A DNA stretch of 64,000 nt, taken from positions 1-64,000 of the forward strand of contig JAJZDX010000006.1 of assembly GCA_021805865.1 (NCBI GenBank). The letters run 5' to 3'. Both the position numbers and the translations under genes were made by a program. The DNA comes from Pseudomonadota bacterium. Its GTDB lineage: Bacteria; Pseudomonadota; Gammaproteobacteria; Steroidobacterales; Steroidobacteraceae. How positions within the stretch are numbered: position 1 is the stretch's first letter; each line of letters begins with the position of its first letter. Positions 26,315-34,109 of the stretch are shown piece by piece. The notes under the pieces were generated by a model. That model was not told the DNA's origin and did no database searches. It saw nothing but the letters and a program-made list of their open reading frames with translations.

Positions 26315-27454
26315 ATGCGTCGATGCCGGATGGCGATGGTGGGAGGAGGGCCGGGATCCTTCATTGGCCCGGTGCACGTCATGGCGGCGCAGCTGGACGG
26401 GGACATCGAGCTGGTGGCGGGCGCTTTCAGTTCACGCCCGGAAAAATCGGCCGAAGCGGGTCGAAACTATCGCATCGCACCGGAACGTACCTACCGGAAC
26501 TACCCGGAAATGCTGGCGCGCGAGCCGCTGCAGCCGGGCGGCGCGGACTTCGTGGCCATCGTGACGCCGAACGTGCTCCATTTCGATGCGGCGCGTGATG
26601 CGCTCCGAGCCGGGTTCCACGTCGTGAGCGATAAACCCGCCACGGCCACGCTTCGGGAAGCAGTGGCGCTGCGCGACGAGGTGAATCGCAGTCGGAAACT
26701 CTATGTTCTGACCCATACCTATACCGGCTATCCGCTGGTACGAGAGGCACGGGACATTTGCCGCAGCGGCGCCATCGGAGACATTCGCAAGGTGGTCGTC
26801 GAGTACACGCAGGGCTGGCTCAGCGAGCGCCTGGAACTGAGCGGCAACCGCCAGGCTGCCTGGCGCACCGATCCTGCGCGGGCCGGAGCCGGAGGCTGTA
26901 TCGGTGATATCGGCGTGCATGCGTTCAACCTCGTCGAATATGTCACCGCCCAGAACGTGGCGGCCGTTTCCGCCGTGCTGTCGTGCATAGCGCCCGGTCG
27001 CGCGCTGGATGACGACTGCAATGTTCTGCTGCGTCTCGGAAACGGCGCGCCGGGGGTGCTGCATGCCAGTCAGATCGCGATCGGTGAGCGCAACAGGCTC
27101 GAGCTGCGTGTGTACGGCAGCAAGGGATCGATCGGTTGGAAGCAGGAGGAACCGAATCGCCTGACGGTCCATTGGCCGGACCGGCCGACCGAAACGCGGC
27201 ATGCGGGCTGCGGATATCTTGGTGGCTCCGCCAGGCAGGCGACCCGCCTGCCCGCGGGCCATCCGGAGGGTTACATCGAGGCCTTCGCCAATATCTATCG
27301 GGATTTCGCCGGGCTCCTGCGCCGTCGTGGCGAGGGTGACGAGCAGGCCTGGAGTGACACGCTCTGCGGCATCGAAGCGGCAGTTCGTGGCATGACCTTC
27401 ATCGAGAGGGCGATCGAGAGCAGCGCGCGCTCGGCATGGGTTCAGGTGGACTGA
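26315..27454 (+). CDS. Gfo/Idh/MocA-family oxidoreductase
   Basis: A 379-residue NAD(P)-dependent sugar oxidoreductase. The Rossmann motif is MAMVGGGPGSFIGPVH; the conserved Lys-Pro of the family lies in HVVSDKPATATLREA; and the catalytic His-containing helix reads GGCIGDIGVHAFNLVEYV. ATG 26315 is chosen over longer frames because GAGG sits six bases upstream and the Rossmann strand follows at once. Members of this subgroup oxidise or reduce C3 of sugars and often work with TIM-barrel isomerases; here such a gene follows 10 bases later. It may reduce the 3-keto sugar left after C-glycoside cleavage. Confidence 0.9.
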   Translation: MRRCRMAMVGGGPGSFIGPVHVMAAQLDGDIELVAGAFSSRPEKSAEAGRNYRIAPERTYRNYPEMLAREPLQPGGADFVAIVTPNVLHFDAARDALRAGFHVVSDKPATATLREAVALRDEVNRSRKLYVLTHTYTGYPLVREARDICRSGAIGDIRKVVVEYTQGWLSERLELSGNRQAAWRTDPARAGAGGCIGDIGVHAFNLVEYVTAQNVAAVSAVLSCIAPGRALDDDCNVLLRLGNGAPGVLHASQIAIGERNRLELRVYGSKGSIGWKQEEPNRLTVHWPDRPTETRHAGCGYLGGSARQATRLPAGHPEGYIEAFANIYRDFAGLLRRRGEGDEQAWSDTLCGIEAAVRGMTFIERAIESSARSAWVQVD

Positions 27455-27464
27455 GCAGCAGAAT

Positions 27465-28517
27465 ATGAAGACACTCAAAGGCCCTGGAATTTTTCTCGCC
27501 CAGTTCGCTTCCGACTCGGCGCCGTTTAACACGCTGGAACACATGGCGCGCTGGGCCGCGAATCTCGGTTATAAATCCGTGCAGATTCCGAGCTGGGATA
27601 AGCGCCTGTTTGATCTGGAGACGGCGGCCGTGAGCAAGGATTATTGCGCCGAGCTGCAGGGTGTACTGGCGGCTCATGGACTTGTGGTGAGTGAGCTGGC
27701 AACGCATCTGCAGGGACAGCTGGTCGCGACTCACCCGGCTTACGACGAGTTGTTCGAGGGTTTCGCGCCGGCCGAACTGCACGGCAAGCCGCAGCAGCGT
27801 CAGGAATGGGCGGTGAATCAGATGAAGCTGGTTGCGCGGGCAAGCCGCAACCTGTCGTTGCAGGCTCATGCGACCTTCTCGGGCGCGTTTGCCTGGCATC
27901 TGTTTTATCCCTGGCCGCAGCGGCCGGCTGGGCTGATCGACGCGGCGTTCGCGGAGCTCGCGCGGCGCTGGCGGCCCATTCTTGATGCATTCGATGACGC
28001 CGGTGTCGATGTGGCGTTCGAACTGCATCCGGGCGAGGATCTGCACGACGGTGCGAGTTTCGAGCGCTTTCTCGATGCGGTCGGGGGGCATCCACGGGCG
28101 AACATTCTGTTTGATCCCAGCCATTTCGTCCTGCAGCAGCTCGATTATCTGTCTTTCATCGACATTTACCACACGCGCATCAAATGTTTTCACGTAAAGG
28201 ATGCGGAATTCCGCCCCAATGGTCGTACGGGGGTGTACGGTGGATACCTCAACTGGGTCGACCGCGCAGGACGGTTCCGCTCTCTCGGTGACGGACAGGT
28301 CGATTTCACTGCGATCTTCAGCAAGCTGGCTCAGTACGACTATCCGGGATGGGCCGTTCTCGAGTGGGAGTGCTGTCTGAAGCATCCGGAAGATGGCGCC
28401 CGGGAAGGCGCGCCGTTCATCCGCGATCACATCATCCGGGTCACGGAACGCGCGTTCGACGACTTTGCCGGCGGTGCGGCGGATGCGGCGCGCCTTCGCA
28501 GGCTCCTCGGGCTTTGA
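27465..28517 (+). CDS. Sugar phosphate isomerase/epimerase-like TIM barrel
   Basis: A 350-residue AP-endonuclease-2 superfamily protein. The metal ligands can be placed at Glu in VAFELHPGEDLHDG, Asp in ILFDPSHFVLQQ, His in IKCFHVKDAEF and Glu in AVLEWECCLKHPEDG. The N-terminus GPGIFLAQFASDSAPFNTLE and the SLQAHATFSGAFAWHLFYP stretch resemble isomerases that sit beside Gfo/Idh dehydrogenases in sugar operons. It is 10 bases behind that gene, so they share a transcript under the LacI-type site. Keto-sugar isomerisation or epimerisation is the likely reaction. Confidence 0.87.
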   Translation: MKTLKGPGIFLAQFASDSAPFNTLEHMARWAANLGYKSVQIPSWDKRLFDLETAAVSKDYCAELQGVLAAHGLVVSELATHLQGQLVATHPAYDELFEGFAPAELHGKPQQRQEWAVNQMKLVARASRNLSLQAHATFSGAFAWHLFYPWPQRPAGLIDAAFAELARRWRPILDAFDDAGVDVAFELHPGEDLHDGASFERFLDAVGGHPRANILFDPSHFVLQQLDYLSFIDIYHTRIKCFHVKDAEFRPNGRTGVYGGYLNWVDRAGRFRSLGDGQVDFTAIFSKLAQYDYPGWAVLEWECCLKHPEDGAREGAPFIRDHIIRVTERAFDDFAGGAADAARLRRLLGL

Positions 28518-28634
28518 CGCGGCGGCTCACCGCCCGTCTTCTGATCGAACCGGAGTGGCGATGACTGCGGCAGCGGCGCGGCGGCATGCGCGGGGCGATT
28601 CGGGGGCCGTGAGACGCTCTGGCGCCCGGTGCAG

Positions 28635-28763
28635 CCCAACGTGCGGAACTTCTCCAATGTGGCGGCGCTGGCGGATGCCGCCCGCAACCCTACGGCGCCT
28701 GGTAACAACTATGAATTCGAGCCACCGCGCACCTGCGGCGTGCGTGTGGTCGCGCTTTTTTAG
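28635..28763 (+). pseudogene. C-terminal relic of a TonB-dependent receptor
   Basis: Forty-two codons ending in TAG read NVRNFSNVAALADAARNP, then TAPGNNYEFEPPRTCGV and the final aromatic VVALF. This is the last two strands of a TonB receptor barrel, with the usual terminal Phe. No upstream barrel or plug is present in any frame, so it is a deletion scar. The rest of 28518-28816 holds nothing recognisable. The relic sits between the isomerase and the rhamnosidase genes and shows that a second receptor once stood here. Confidence 0.75.
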
Positions 28764-28816
28764 GCTATGGTGCGCAGCGAAACGCCGGTGTCGCTCATGA
28801 GGCGCGTTCCCGCTGG

Positions 28817-31423
28817 GTGTGTGAGCCGGTAGTGGGCACGAGCCGGCGCAACGTGCTGCAGGCGCTGGCGGCGGGCGGGCTCAGCGTCAGTCTGTCCGCC
28901 GTTGCCCGCTCCGGCAGGCGCTGGCGTGCGGCAGTGGCGGATGGTCGATGGATCCCGAACCCGGCTGTCTGCAGCACACTTGGGCCGCAGCGGGTGCATG
29001 TGGTCACGGGGAATGTGCATAACCCGAGCGGCTTGGCCCGCTCGGGCACGACGATCATCACAGTCGCCGAGGACCGACCCGCGACCATCGTGCTCGATTA
29101 CGGCCGAATCGTCGGTGGCCGCCCACTGTTCGATGTGCTGGATTTGACAGGGGAGGTGCGGCTGACGACCATCTACTCTCAGGCGTTGCCGTGGTTGTTT
29201 CCGGATGGGGACGGGCCGGCTCCGGGTAAACCGGGGACGACCGCCGCGGCGCCCAAGGAGATTTCCTTCGTGGGGTGCGCCGGCGCGGCGGATCTGTCGA
29301 GGGTGGAGCGGATCCCGCTGCGCAAGGGACGGATTCTCAACAGACTGATTCAGGGCGGGCAGAGGTTCCAGGCGCTGCAGTTCACGGGGAGCGGAACGGC
29401 CGCGCTGCGCCGTGTCGGTTTTCTGCCGACGTTCCGCCAGAATCGCGCCGGGCGCAACCAGGGGAGTTTCGAGTGCAGCGACGCTGCGCTCACCGAGATC
29501 TGGGCGCTCGGCGCGTACGCTCTCGATGTCGCCTCGCTGCCGGCCGGCGCCCTGCCGGCGATCTGGGAGATCGGCCCCGAGGGGGCGACGGTCTGGGGGG
29601 ATACCTACACCGGATATCAGCGGGGGCTGGACTGGACGGATTACACGGTTCGTTTCAGGGTGAGGATCGATGCAAACGAGGCGTCCTGGCTGGTTCGCGC
29701 GCAGTTGCCGGACGGTATTCGCTGCGTGTTGTGCGCTCAGAATGACGGCTTGGCGCAGAGCACGGCGAATACGCTGCGCATCTATGTGCAATTCACCCAG
29801 CAGTTGATTCTGACGGTTCGTCTGCCGATCGTCATCCGGGAGCATGAATGGTACGCGATTGAAACGACAATTCGCGGTCGAGCCGCCAGGGTGAGCATCG
29901 ATGATGTCGCGGTGGCAGCCTTCGAGATTCCGGCCGAGGGCGGATTCTGGGGAAGCACGTCCGCGGGGTGGGTGGCGCTCGCCAACGCCAGCGGAGCGCT
30001 CGCAACCTACCGCGATCTGGAAGTTCGGGCGCCCGATGGAGCCGTGCTGCTCGATACCCCGCTCACCGATGCGGCGATTCTCGACGAGTTTCTCGCCGGA
30101 ACGAATACGGTGGCCACGATCGTCGACGGGGCGACCCGTGACCGCCTGCTGTTTACGGGTGATCTTGGGGTCGCCGCCGACACGCTGTTGTACAGCAATT
30201 ATGATCTTGCCTTCCTGAACGGCAGCATCGGTCTGTTCTCACGGTACCAGAGGCCGGATGGCGCCATCGCGACCGCGATACCGCCGCAGGCGAATCCGCT
30301 CAAGACTCCGGGCAATGCCTTCGTATCCGGCATCGCGGACTATACCGTTCAACACGTATCGACGATTCATGCGTATTGGTGGCATACCGGCGATGCCGCG
30401 TTCCTGAGGGAGCATTGGCCGGTCGTGGTGCGCGTACTCGAGTATCTGCGGCAAAATGTCGATCCCGCCCTGGGGTTGTTCGCACCGCGGGGGGCGGGTC
30501 CGGTCGCAGAGCGCGTGGCGGAAGCTCTGCCCAACATCCATTACTACGGCGCATTGCAGCAGGCCGCGCAGATGGCGGTGGCGGTTGGAGAGTCCAGCCG
30601 GGCCGAGTCGATGAGAGTCGATGCCGCGCAGCTCCGCGAGGCGATCAATCATCATTTGTTCAATGAGGACCTCGGTCTGTATGGTGCCGGCGTCCTGGAA
30701 CTGAAGACCATTTCCGAGCACGCGAACGCGTATGCCGTGCTGTACGGCGTGCCAGACAAGGAGCGCGTTCCGGCGCTGCTGGCACGCCTCGCTGCGGCCC
30801 TGCACACGCCCGCCGGACCGATGCGCAGCACTGCTGCGAATGAGCGCATGGTCAGCCCCTACACGGCAGGCTACGAGGTGCGGGCGCGTCTGGCGGTCGG
30901 CGACACGTCGGCTGCCTTGGACCTCGTCCGGCGGGCCTGGGCCCCCATGCGGCGAGGCGGCGAGTACTACAGCGGTGCGACGTGGGAATATGTAGGGCTC
31001 GATGGGCGCCCCGGCCTCGGTAGCGGTACCAGTCTTGCGCACCCCTGGTCCAGCGGGCCGACCAGCGCGCTTTCGGCATACGTGCTGGGTGTGCGCCCTC
31101 TGGAGCCCGGATTCCTCACCTGGCTGGTCGAGCCGCAGTTGGCGGGTCTGCGGTGGGCGCGGGGGGTCGTGCCGACACCGCGGGGGCCTCTGCGGGTGCG
31201 CTGGAGGCGGGATGGGAAGCGCTTGGCACTGTGGGTGAGAGCGCCCATTGGAACCGGAGGGTTCGTGGGGCTGCCCGTACCGGATTCCACGGATCAGGTC
31301 GTTCTCGATGGTCGGCGCCAGATGACGAGCGTGAAGCCTGGGGTGCATGGCGGGCTTGCCGGTTACCGATACTGGGGGCCGCTCGATGAAGGTGCGCACG
31401 AGGTCACCGTCTACTCAGGATAA
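28817..31423 (+). CDS. GH78-like alpha-L-rhamnosidase with inserted beta-sandwich, Tat-exported
   Basis: An 868-residue hydrolase. The N-terminus (SRRNVLQALAAGGLSVSLSAV) is a Tat signal; a GTG at 28817 is the only workable start. The (alpha/alpha)6 catalytic part carries the conserved DGATRDRLLFTGDLGVAAD stretch equivalent to the RDR-W-GD motif of rhamnosidases, plus ADYTVQHVSTIHAYWWHTGD and the late GATWEYV and SLAHPWSSGPTSALSAYVLG. An extra jelly-roll of about 130 residues (from LDWTDYTVRFRVRIDANEASW) interrupts the usual order. It should remove terminal rhamnose from flavonoid glycosides. The C-terminal beta domain ends normally. Tat export suggests action in the periplasm. Confidence 0.85.
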   Translation: MCEPVVGTSRRNVLQALAAGGLSVSLSAVARSGRRWRAAVADGRWIPNPAVCSTLGPQRVHVVTGNVHNPSGLARSGTTIITVAEDRPATIVLDYGRIVGGRPLFDVLDLTGEVRLTTIYSQALPWLFPDGDGPAPGKPGTTAAAPKEISFVGCAGAADLSRVERIPLRKGRILNRLIQGGQRFQALQFTGSGTAALRRVGFLPTFRQNRAGRNQGSFECSDAALTEIWALGAYALDVASLPAGALPAIWEIGPEGATVWGDTYTGYQRGLDWTDYTVRFRVRIDANEASWLVRAQLPDGIRCVLCAQNDGLAQSTANTLRIYVQFTQQLILTVRLPIVIREHEWYAIETTIRGRAARVSIDDVAVAAFEIPAEGGFWGSTSAGWVALANASGALATYRDLEVRAPDGAVLLDTPLTDAAILDEFLAGTNTVATIVDGATRDRLLFTGDLGVAADTLLYSNYDLAFLNGSIGLFSRYQRPDGAIATAIPPQANPLKTPGNAFVSGIADYTVQHVSTIHAYWWHTGDAAFLREHWPVVVRVLEYLRQNVDPALGLFAPRGAGPVAERVAEALPNIHYYGALQQAAQMAVAVGESSRAESMRVDAAQLREAINHHLFNEDLGLYGAGVLELKTISEHANAYAVLYGVPDKERVPALLARLAAALHTPAGPMRSTAANERMVSPYTAGYEVRARLAVGDTSAALDLVRRAWAPMRRGGEYYSGATWEYVGLDGRPGLGSGTSLAHPWSSGPTSALSAYVLGVRPLEPGFLTWLVEPQLAGLRWARGVVPTPRGPLRVRWRRDGKRLALWVRAPIGTGGFVGLPVPDSTDQVVLDGRRQMTSVKPGVHGGLAGYRYWGPLDEGAHEVTVYSG

Positions 31424-31506
31424 CTTTTATACTATAAATTCGCTGGCTCGCCTCCGCAGTCAGGGTTTCGATCGGTCCGAAAAACCTCCGGTAGCCTTCG
31501 TTGAGA

Positions 31507-31528
31507 TTTCGGTAACGATTTGCCGAAA
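31507..31528. promoter_or_regulatory. Palindrome TTTCGG-N10-CCGAAA upstream of the TetR gene
   Basis: A perfect 6-bp dyad whose spacer TAACGATTTG recalls the LacI-like operators. It lies about 275 bases before the TetR start in the 379-bp gap 31424-31802, which otherwise contains no gene. It may be a divergent operator or an independent regulator site. Confidence 0.35.
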
Positions 31529-31802
31529 ATCATGCTCAGTTCGCAGGAGCGCCCGTGCGGGACGGAGGTGGAGGATCACGGATCGGCTTGAGAACCCCTC
31601 CGGGCGTGCCGCGGCGCGAGCTGTGGAGCGGGGCGGTTCATGCGGCCGGTGCAAGGCGACACAGAAGAGGCGACAGTGCGCACGGATGATGCTTTTTGCC
31701 GCAGTGCGCCGTCCGTGCCCGTGCGGTGGCGCGCCGCTTCGTCAGGGCTGTCTTGGCTGCCGTTCGATTTATCGATTAGAGTGTGTGTCTCGTTTTGAAT
31801 GG

Positions 31803-32477
31803 ATGCCCATTTTGGACACCACCCCGCACGCTCGAACCCCGAAGCAACGCCGCAGCCGGGAATCATACGAACGTATGATCGAAGGTGCGGTGGAGATTCT
31901 GCGCGAGAAGGGCCTGGAAGGGCTGACGCTGTCCGAGGTGAGCCGGCGCTCTCACGTGTCCATCGGCTCGATCTACTGCCGCGTGCAGTCCAAGGAGCAT
32001 CTGCTGCGGGAGGTACAGGCACGCGTCCTGCGGGAAATGGAGCACGAATTCGCCATGCTGGTGAACCGCGTGCGCCGGCGCATGCTGCCGCTGCGCGAAC
32101 TGGTTCCGGTCCTGGTGCGAGAGTTGGCGCTGTACCTGCGGCGTCACGCGGTGCTCCTGAACTCCTTCATGCAGCAGGCGCAGCGGGACGATCACATGGC
32201 CGTTGAAGGGCGTCGCAGTTATTCTCAGGCGATGCTCGACTTCAAGCTGCTGCTGCTCGAGCACCAGGCGGAATTCGGTCACCCGGACCCGGAGCGGGCC
32301 ACATCCGCCTGTTTCATCATCGTTTACGGCACCCTGGCGCGTTATCTTGGGCTGGGGGCCATTCCCGGGGAGCATTCCGGAGCCGGCGAGGGCGACTGGA
32401 AGCAACTGGTCGAGGACCTCGGTCTGATGGCCCTGGCATTCCTCACCGCCCGGCAACCGATCAACGCCGGACGCTGA
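31803..32477 (+). CDS. TetR/AcrR-family transcriptional regulator
   Basis: A 224-residue regulator. The HTH domain spans about residues 15-65: SRESYERMIEGAVEILREKG, LTLSEVSRRSHVSIGSIYCR and VQSKEHLLREV. The C-terminal half is all-helical and hydrophobic, as expected for a ligand pocket and dimer interface. ATG 31803 is immediately followed by a short basic arm. The gene ends 143 bases before TAGA-N8-TCTA site 7 and the third deglycosidase pair. It is the only intact TetR in the window and the best candidate to read that palindrome. A possible imperfect half palindrome (TTAGAGTGTGTGTCTC) just before its own start would give autoregulation. Confidence 0.9.
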   Translation: MPILDTTPHARTPKQRRSRESYERMIEGAVEILREKGLEGLTLSEVSRRSHVSIGSIYCRVQSKEHLLREVQARVLREMEHEFAMLVNRVRRRMLPLRELVPVLVRELALYLRRHAVLLNSFMQQAQRDDHMAVEGRRSYSQAMLDFKLLLLEHQAEFGHPDPERATSACFIIVYGTLARYLGLGAIPGEHSGAGEGDWKQLVEDLGLMALAFLTARQPINAGR

Positions 32478-32620
32478 GCGGCCCGCCCTCAGCGGCGCGA
32501 GACTCCCTGTCATCGGGGCCGGTGCCCCGGAATCTGCGGCTTCAACCGTGGTACGCAGCCGACCCGCACTGGGTCGCGCGTAGCTTGACGGCGCGATCCT
32601 GTGCTGCTACGTTTCTGGCT

Positions 32621-32638
32621 TCAGAATGCGCGTTCTAT
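32621..32638. promoter_or_regulatory. Operator of the TAGA-N8-TCTA family, site 7
   Basis: TCAGA at 32621-32625, eight bases, then TCTAT at 32634-32638. It lies between the TetR gene and the third deglycosidase pair and overlaps an in-frame ATG at 32626, which argues that the true translation start of the beta subunit is further downstream. Confidence 0.6.
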
Positions 32639-32655
32639 TTTATGGGGGCGGTGCC

Positions 32656-33042
32656 TTGGAAAACAACTTCAGCCGCGGCTTGATCTGCGCAGATGAAGTC
32701 AAGTCTGCGCACGGCAGGCTGGAACTCGGTATCCGACTGCCCTGGTATCGGTCGCTGCCGCTTTCGGTCGTCGAGCTCGGTGAGCTGGTGGTAGACGGGC
32801 AGGTCGTCCCGCATCAGAACGTGAGTCTCGAGATCAACGGACACGAGTACAGCCTCGATCAGCTGGGCAAACTCACCGGGGAGTTCTGGTACGTGCTCGA
32901 TTCCGCGCGGCTTCGCCTGCCGTGTGTCCTGGACCCCTGGCAGCCTCACACGATTACCCTGACGATCAATCTCTATCCGCCCTATATCCCGGGGCTCACC
33001 TGGGTCACCCGCGGCTCCCTTGCGCTCGAGGCGAAGCGATGA
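32656..33042 (+). CDS. C-glycoside deglycosidase beta-like subunit, pair C (DUF6379-like)
   Basis: A DUF6379-like small subunit of about 128 residues. Family landmarks are ENNFSRGLICADEVKSAHG, LGIRLPWYRSLPLSVVELG, LVVDGQVVPHQNVSLEING and NLYPPYIPGLTWV. An ATG at 32626 exists but lies inside the palindromic operator; the TTG at 32656 (LENNF) gives the family's normal N-terminus and has GGGGGCGG upstream, so it is preferred. The stop overlaps the alpha subunit's start (ATGA), as in pair A. This is the only pair placed under the TAGA-N8-TCTA palindrome. Confidence 0.8.
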   Translation: MENNFSRGLICADEVKSAHGRLELGIRLPWYRSLPLSVVELGELVVDGQVVPHQNVSLEINGHEYSLDQLGKLTGEFWYVLDSARLRLPCVLDPWQPHTITLTINLYPPYIPGLTWVTRGSLALEAKR

Positions 33043-34043
33043 ACGTTCAATCCACTCCGGGCGAGCTGAAGCTCGGCACGACACTGTACAGTTTCACCGC
33101 CGCGTTTCATTCCCGGCAGGCGAGTTTCGAACAGCTCGTCGCCAAGGTTGCCGAGCTCGGCGTCGGGCCCGGGATCGAGCTGGTGGGTTTTCAAAGCATC
33201 CGGGGATTCCCGGTCGTCAGCGACTCGTTCGCCGGGCATTTCCGCGAGCTCATGGCGCGGTACCAACTCGAGCCTTCCTGCCTCTCCATCAATGCCGATA
33301 CCGCGCTCTGCCGCGGTCAGATGATGACACCCGAGGAGGCTGCGCGTTATCTCGAGCCGCAGATCCGCGCTGCAGCCAAGCTGGGCTTCCCGGTCGCGAA
33401 GTCGCAGTTCGCCGCACCCGCCGAATCGTTGCGGCTGCTCCTGCCGCTGATCGAGCAGCTTGGAATCAAAGTCGGTCCGGAAATCCACGCGCCGCTCGGT
33501 GTCGACTCGCCGCCGGTGCTGGCGTATCGGGAGCTGTATGCGCAGGTCAACTCACCGCTGCTCGGCTTCGTGCCCGATTTCGGCACCTGTGCCCGAACGC
33601 TGCCGGCGAGCTACCTCGACACCCTGCGCCGCCGGGGCATCGAGGAGCGGGCGCTCGAACTCGCCGTCTCGATCTGGAAGGGGCCGGAAAGCCCGCAGTG
33701 GAAACGCGATGAGTTCAATCGCCGCGCGACGGAGCTGAACGTCGAACCGACCAAGGCGAGCGCCCTGTCGGTGATGTTCAGCATGCTGAGTCCGCATAAA
33801 CCGGAGTCGTGGCTCGAAATCATGCCGCAGATCATCCATCTGCACGGCAAGTTCTATGATTTCGACGCCGAGGGCAATGAAAGCAGCATTCCGTACGGGC
33901 AGATCCTGCCGCTGTTCATGAAAGCGGGGTATCGGGGCTACATGTCGAGCGAGTGGGAAGGTCATCTATACGCCTGGGAGCCGGGCTACGAACCGGTGCG
34001 TCAGCACCATGCGCTCTGCCGACGTATCCTCGCCGCGATGTAG
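33039..34043 (+). CDS. C-glycoside deglycosidase alpha-like subunit, pair C
   Basis: A 334-residue TIM barrel with the full ligand set: Glu148 (GPEIHAP), Asp180 (VPDFGT), His269 (HLHGKF) and Glu305 (SSEWEG). Eighty-nine residues lie between Asp180 and His269, as in pair B and unlike pair A. The gene is coupled to the beta gene by an ATGA overlap, with the ribosome site GAGGCGAAGCG inside the beta frame. It is followed after 66 bases by the Tat-exported GH43 gene, so hydrolysis of O-linked sugars and cleavage of the C-linked sugar may be co-expressed. Activity on 3-keto C-glycosides is inferred from family. Confidence 0.87.
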   Translation: MNVQSTPGELKLGTTLYSFTAAFHSRQASFEQLVAKVAELGVGPGIELVGFQSIRGFPVVSDSFAGHFRELMARYQLEPSCLSINADTALCRGQMMTPEEAARYLEPQIRAAAKLGFPVAKSQFAAPAESLRLLLPLIEQLGIKVGPEIHAPLGVDSPPVLAYRELYAQVNSPLLGFVPDFGTCARTLPASYLDTLRRRGIEERALELAVSIWKGPESPQWKRDEFNRRATELNVEPTKASALSVMFSMLSPHKPESWLEIMPQIIHLHGKFYDFDAEGNESSIPYGQILPLFMKAGYRGYMSSEWEGHLYAWEPGYEPVRQHHALCRRILAAM

Positions 34044-34109
34044 CACGCCGAATGATGTGTCGCCGGCTGCGGGAGGCCCGGCCGTGAACGGACCTTTTGA
34101 GGGCACTTC

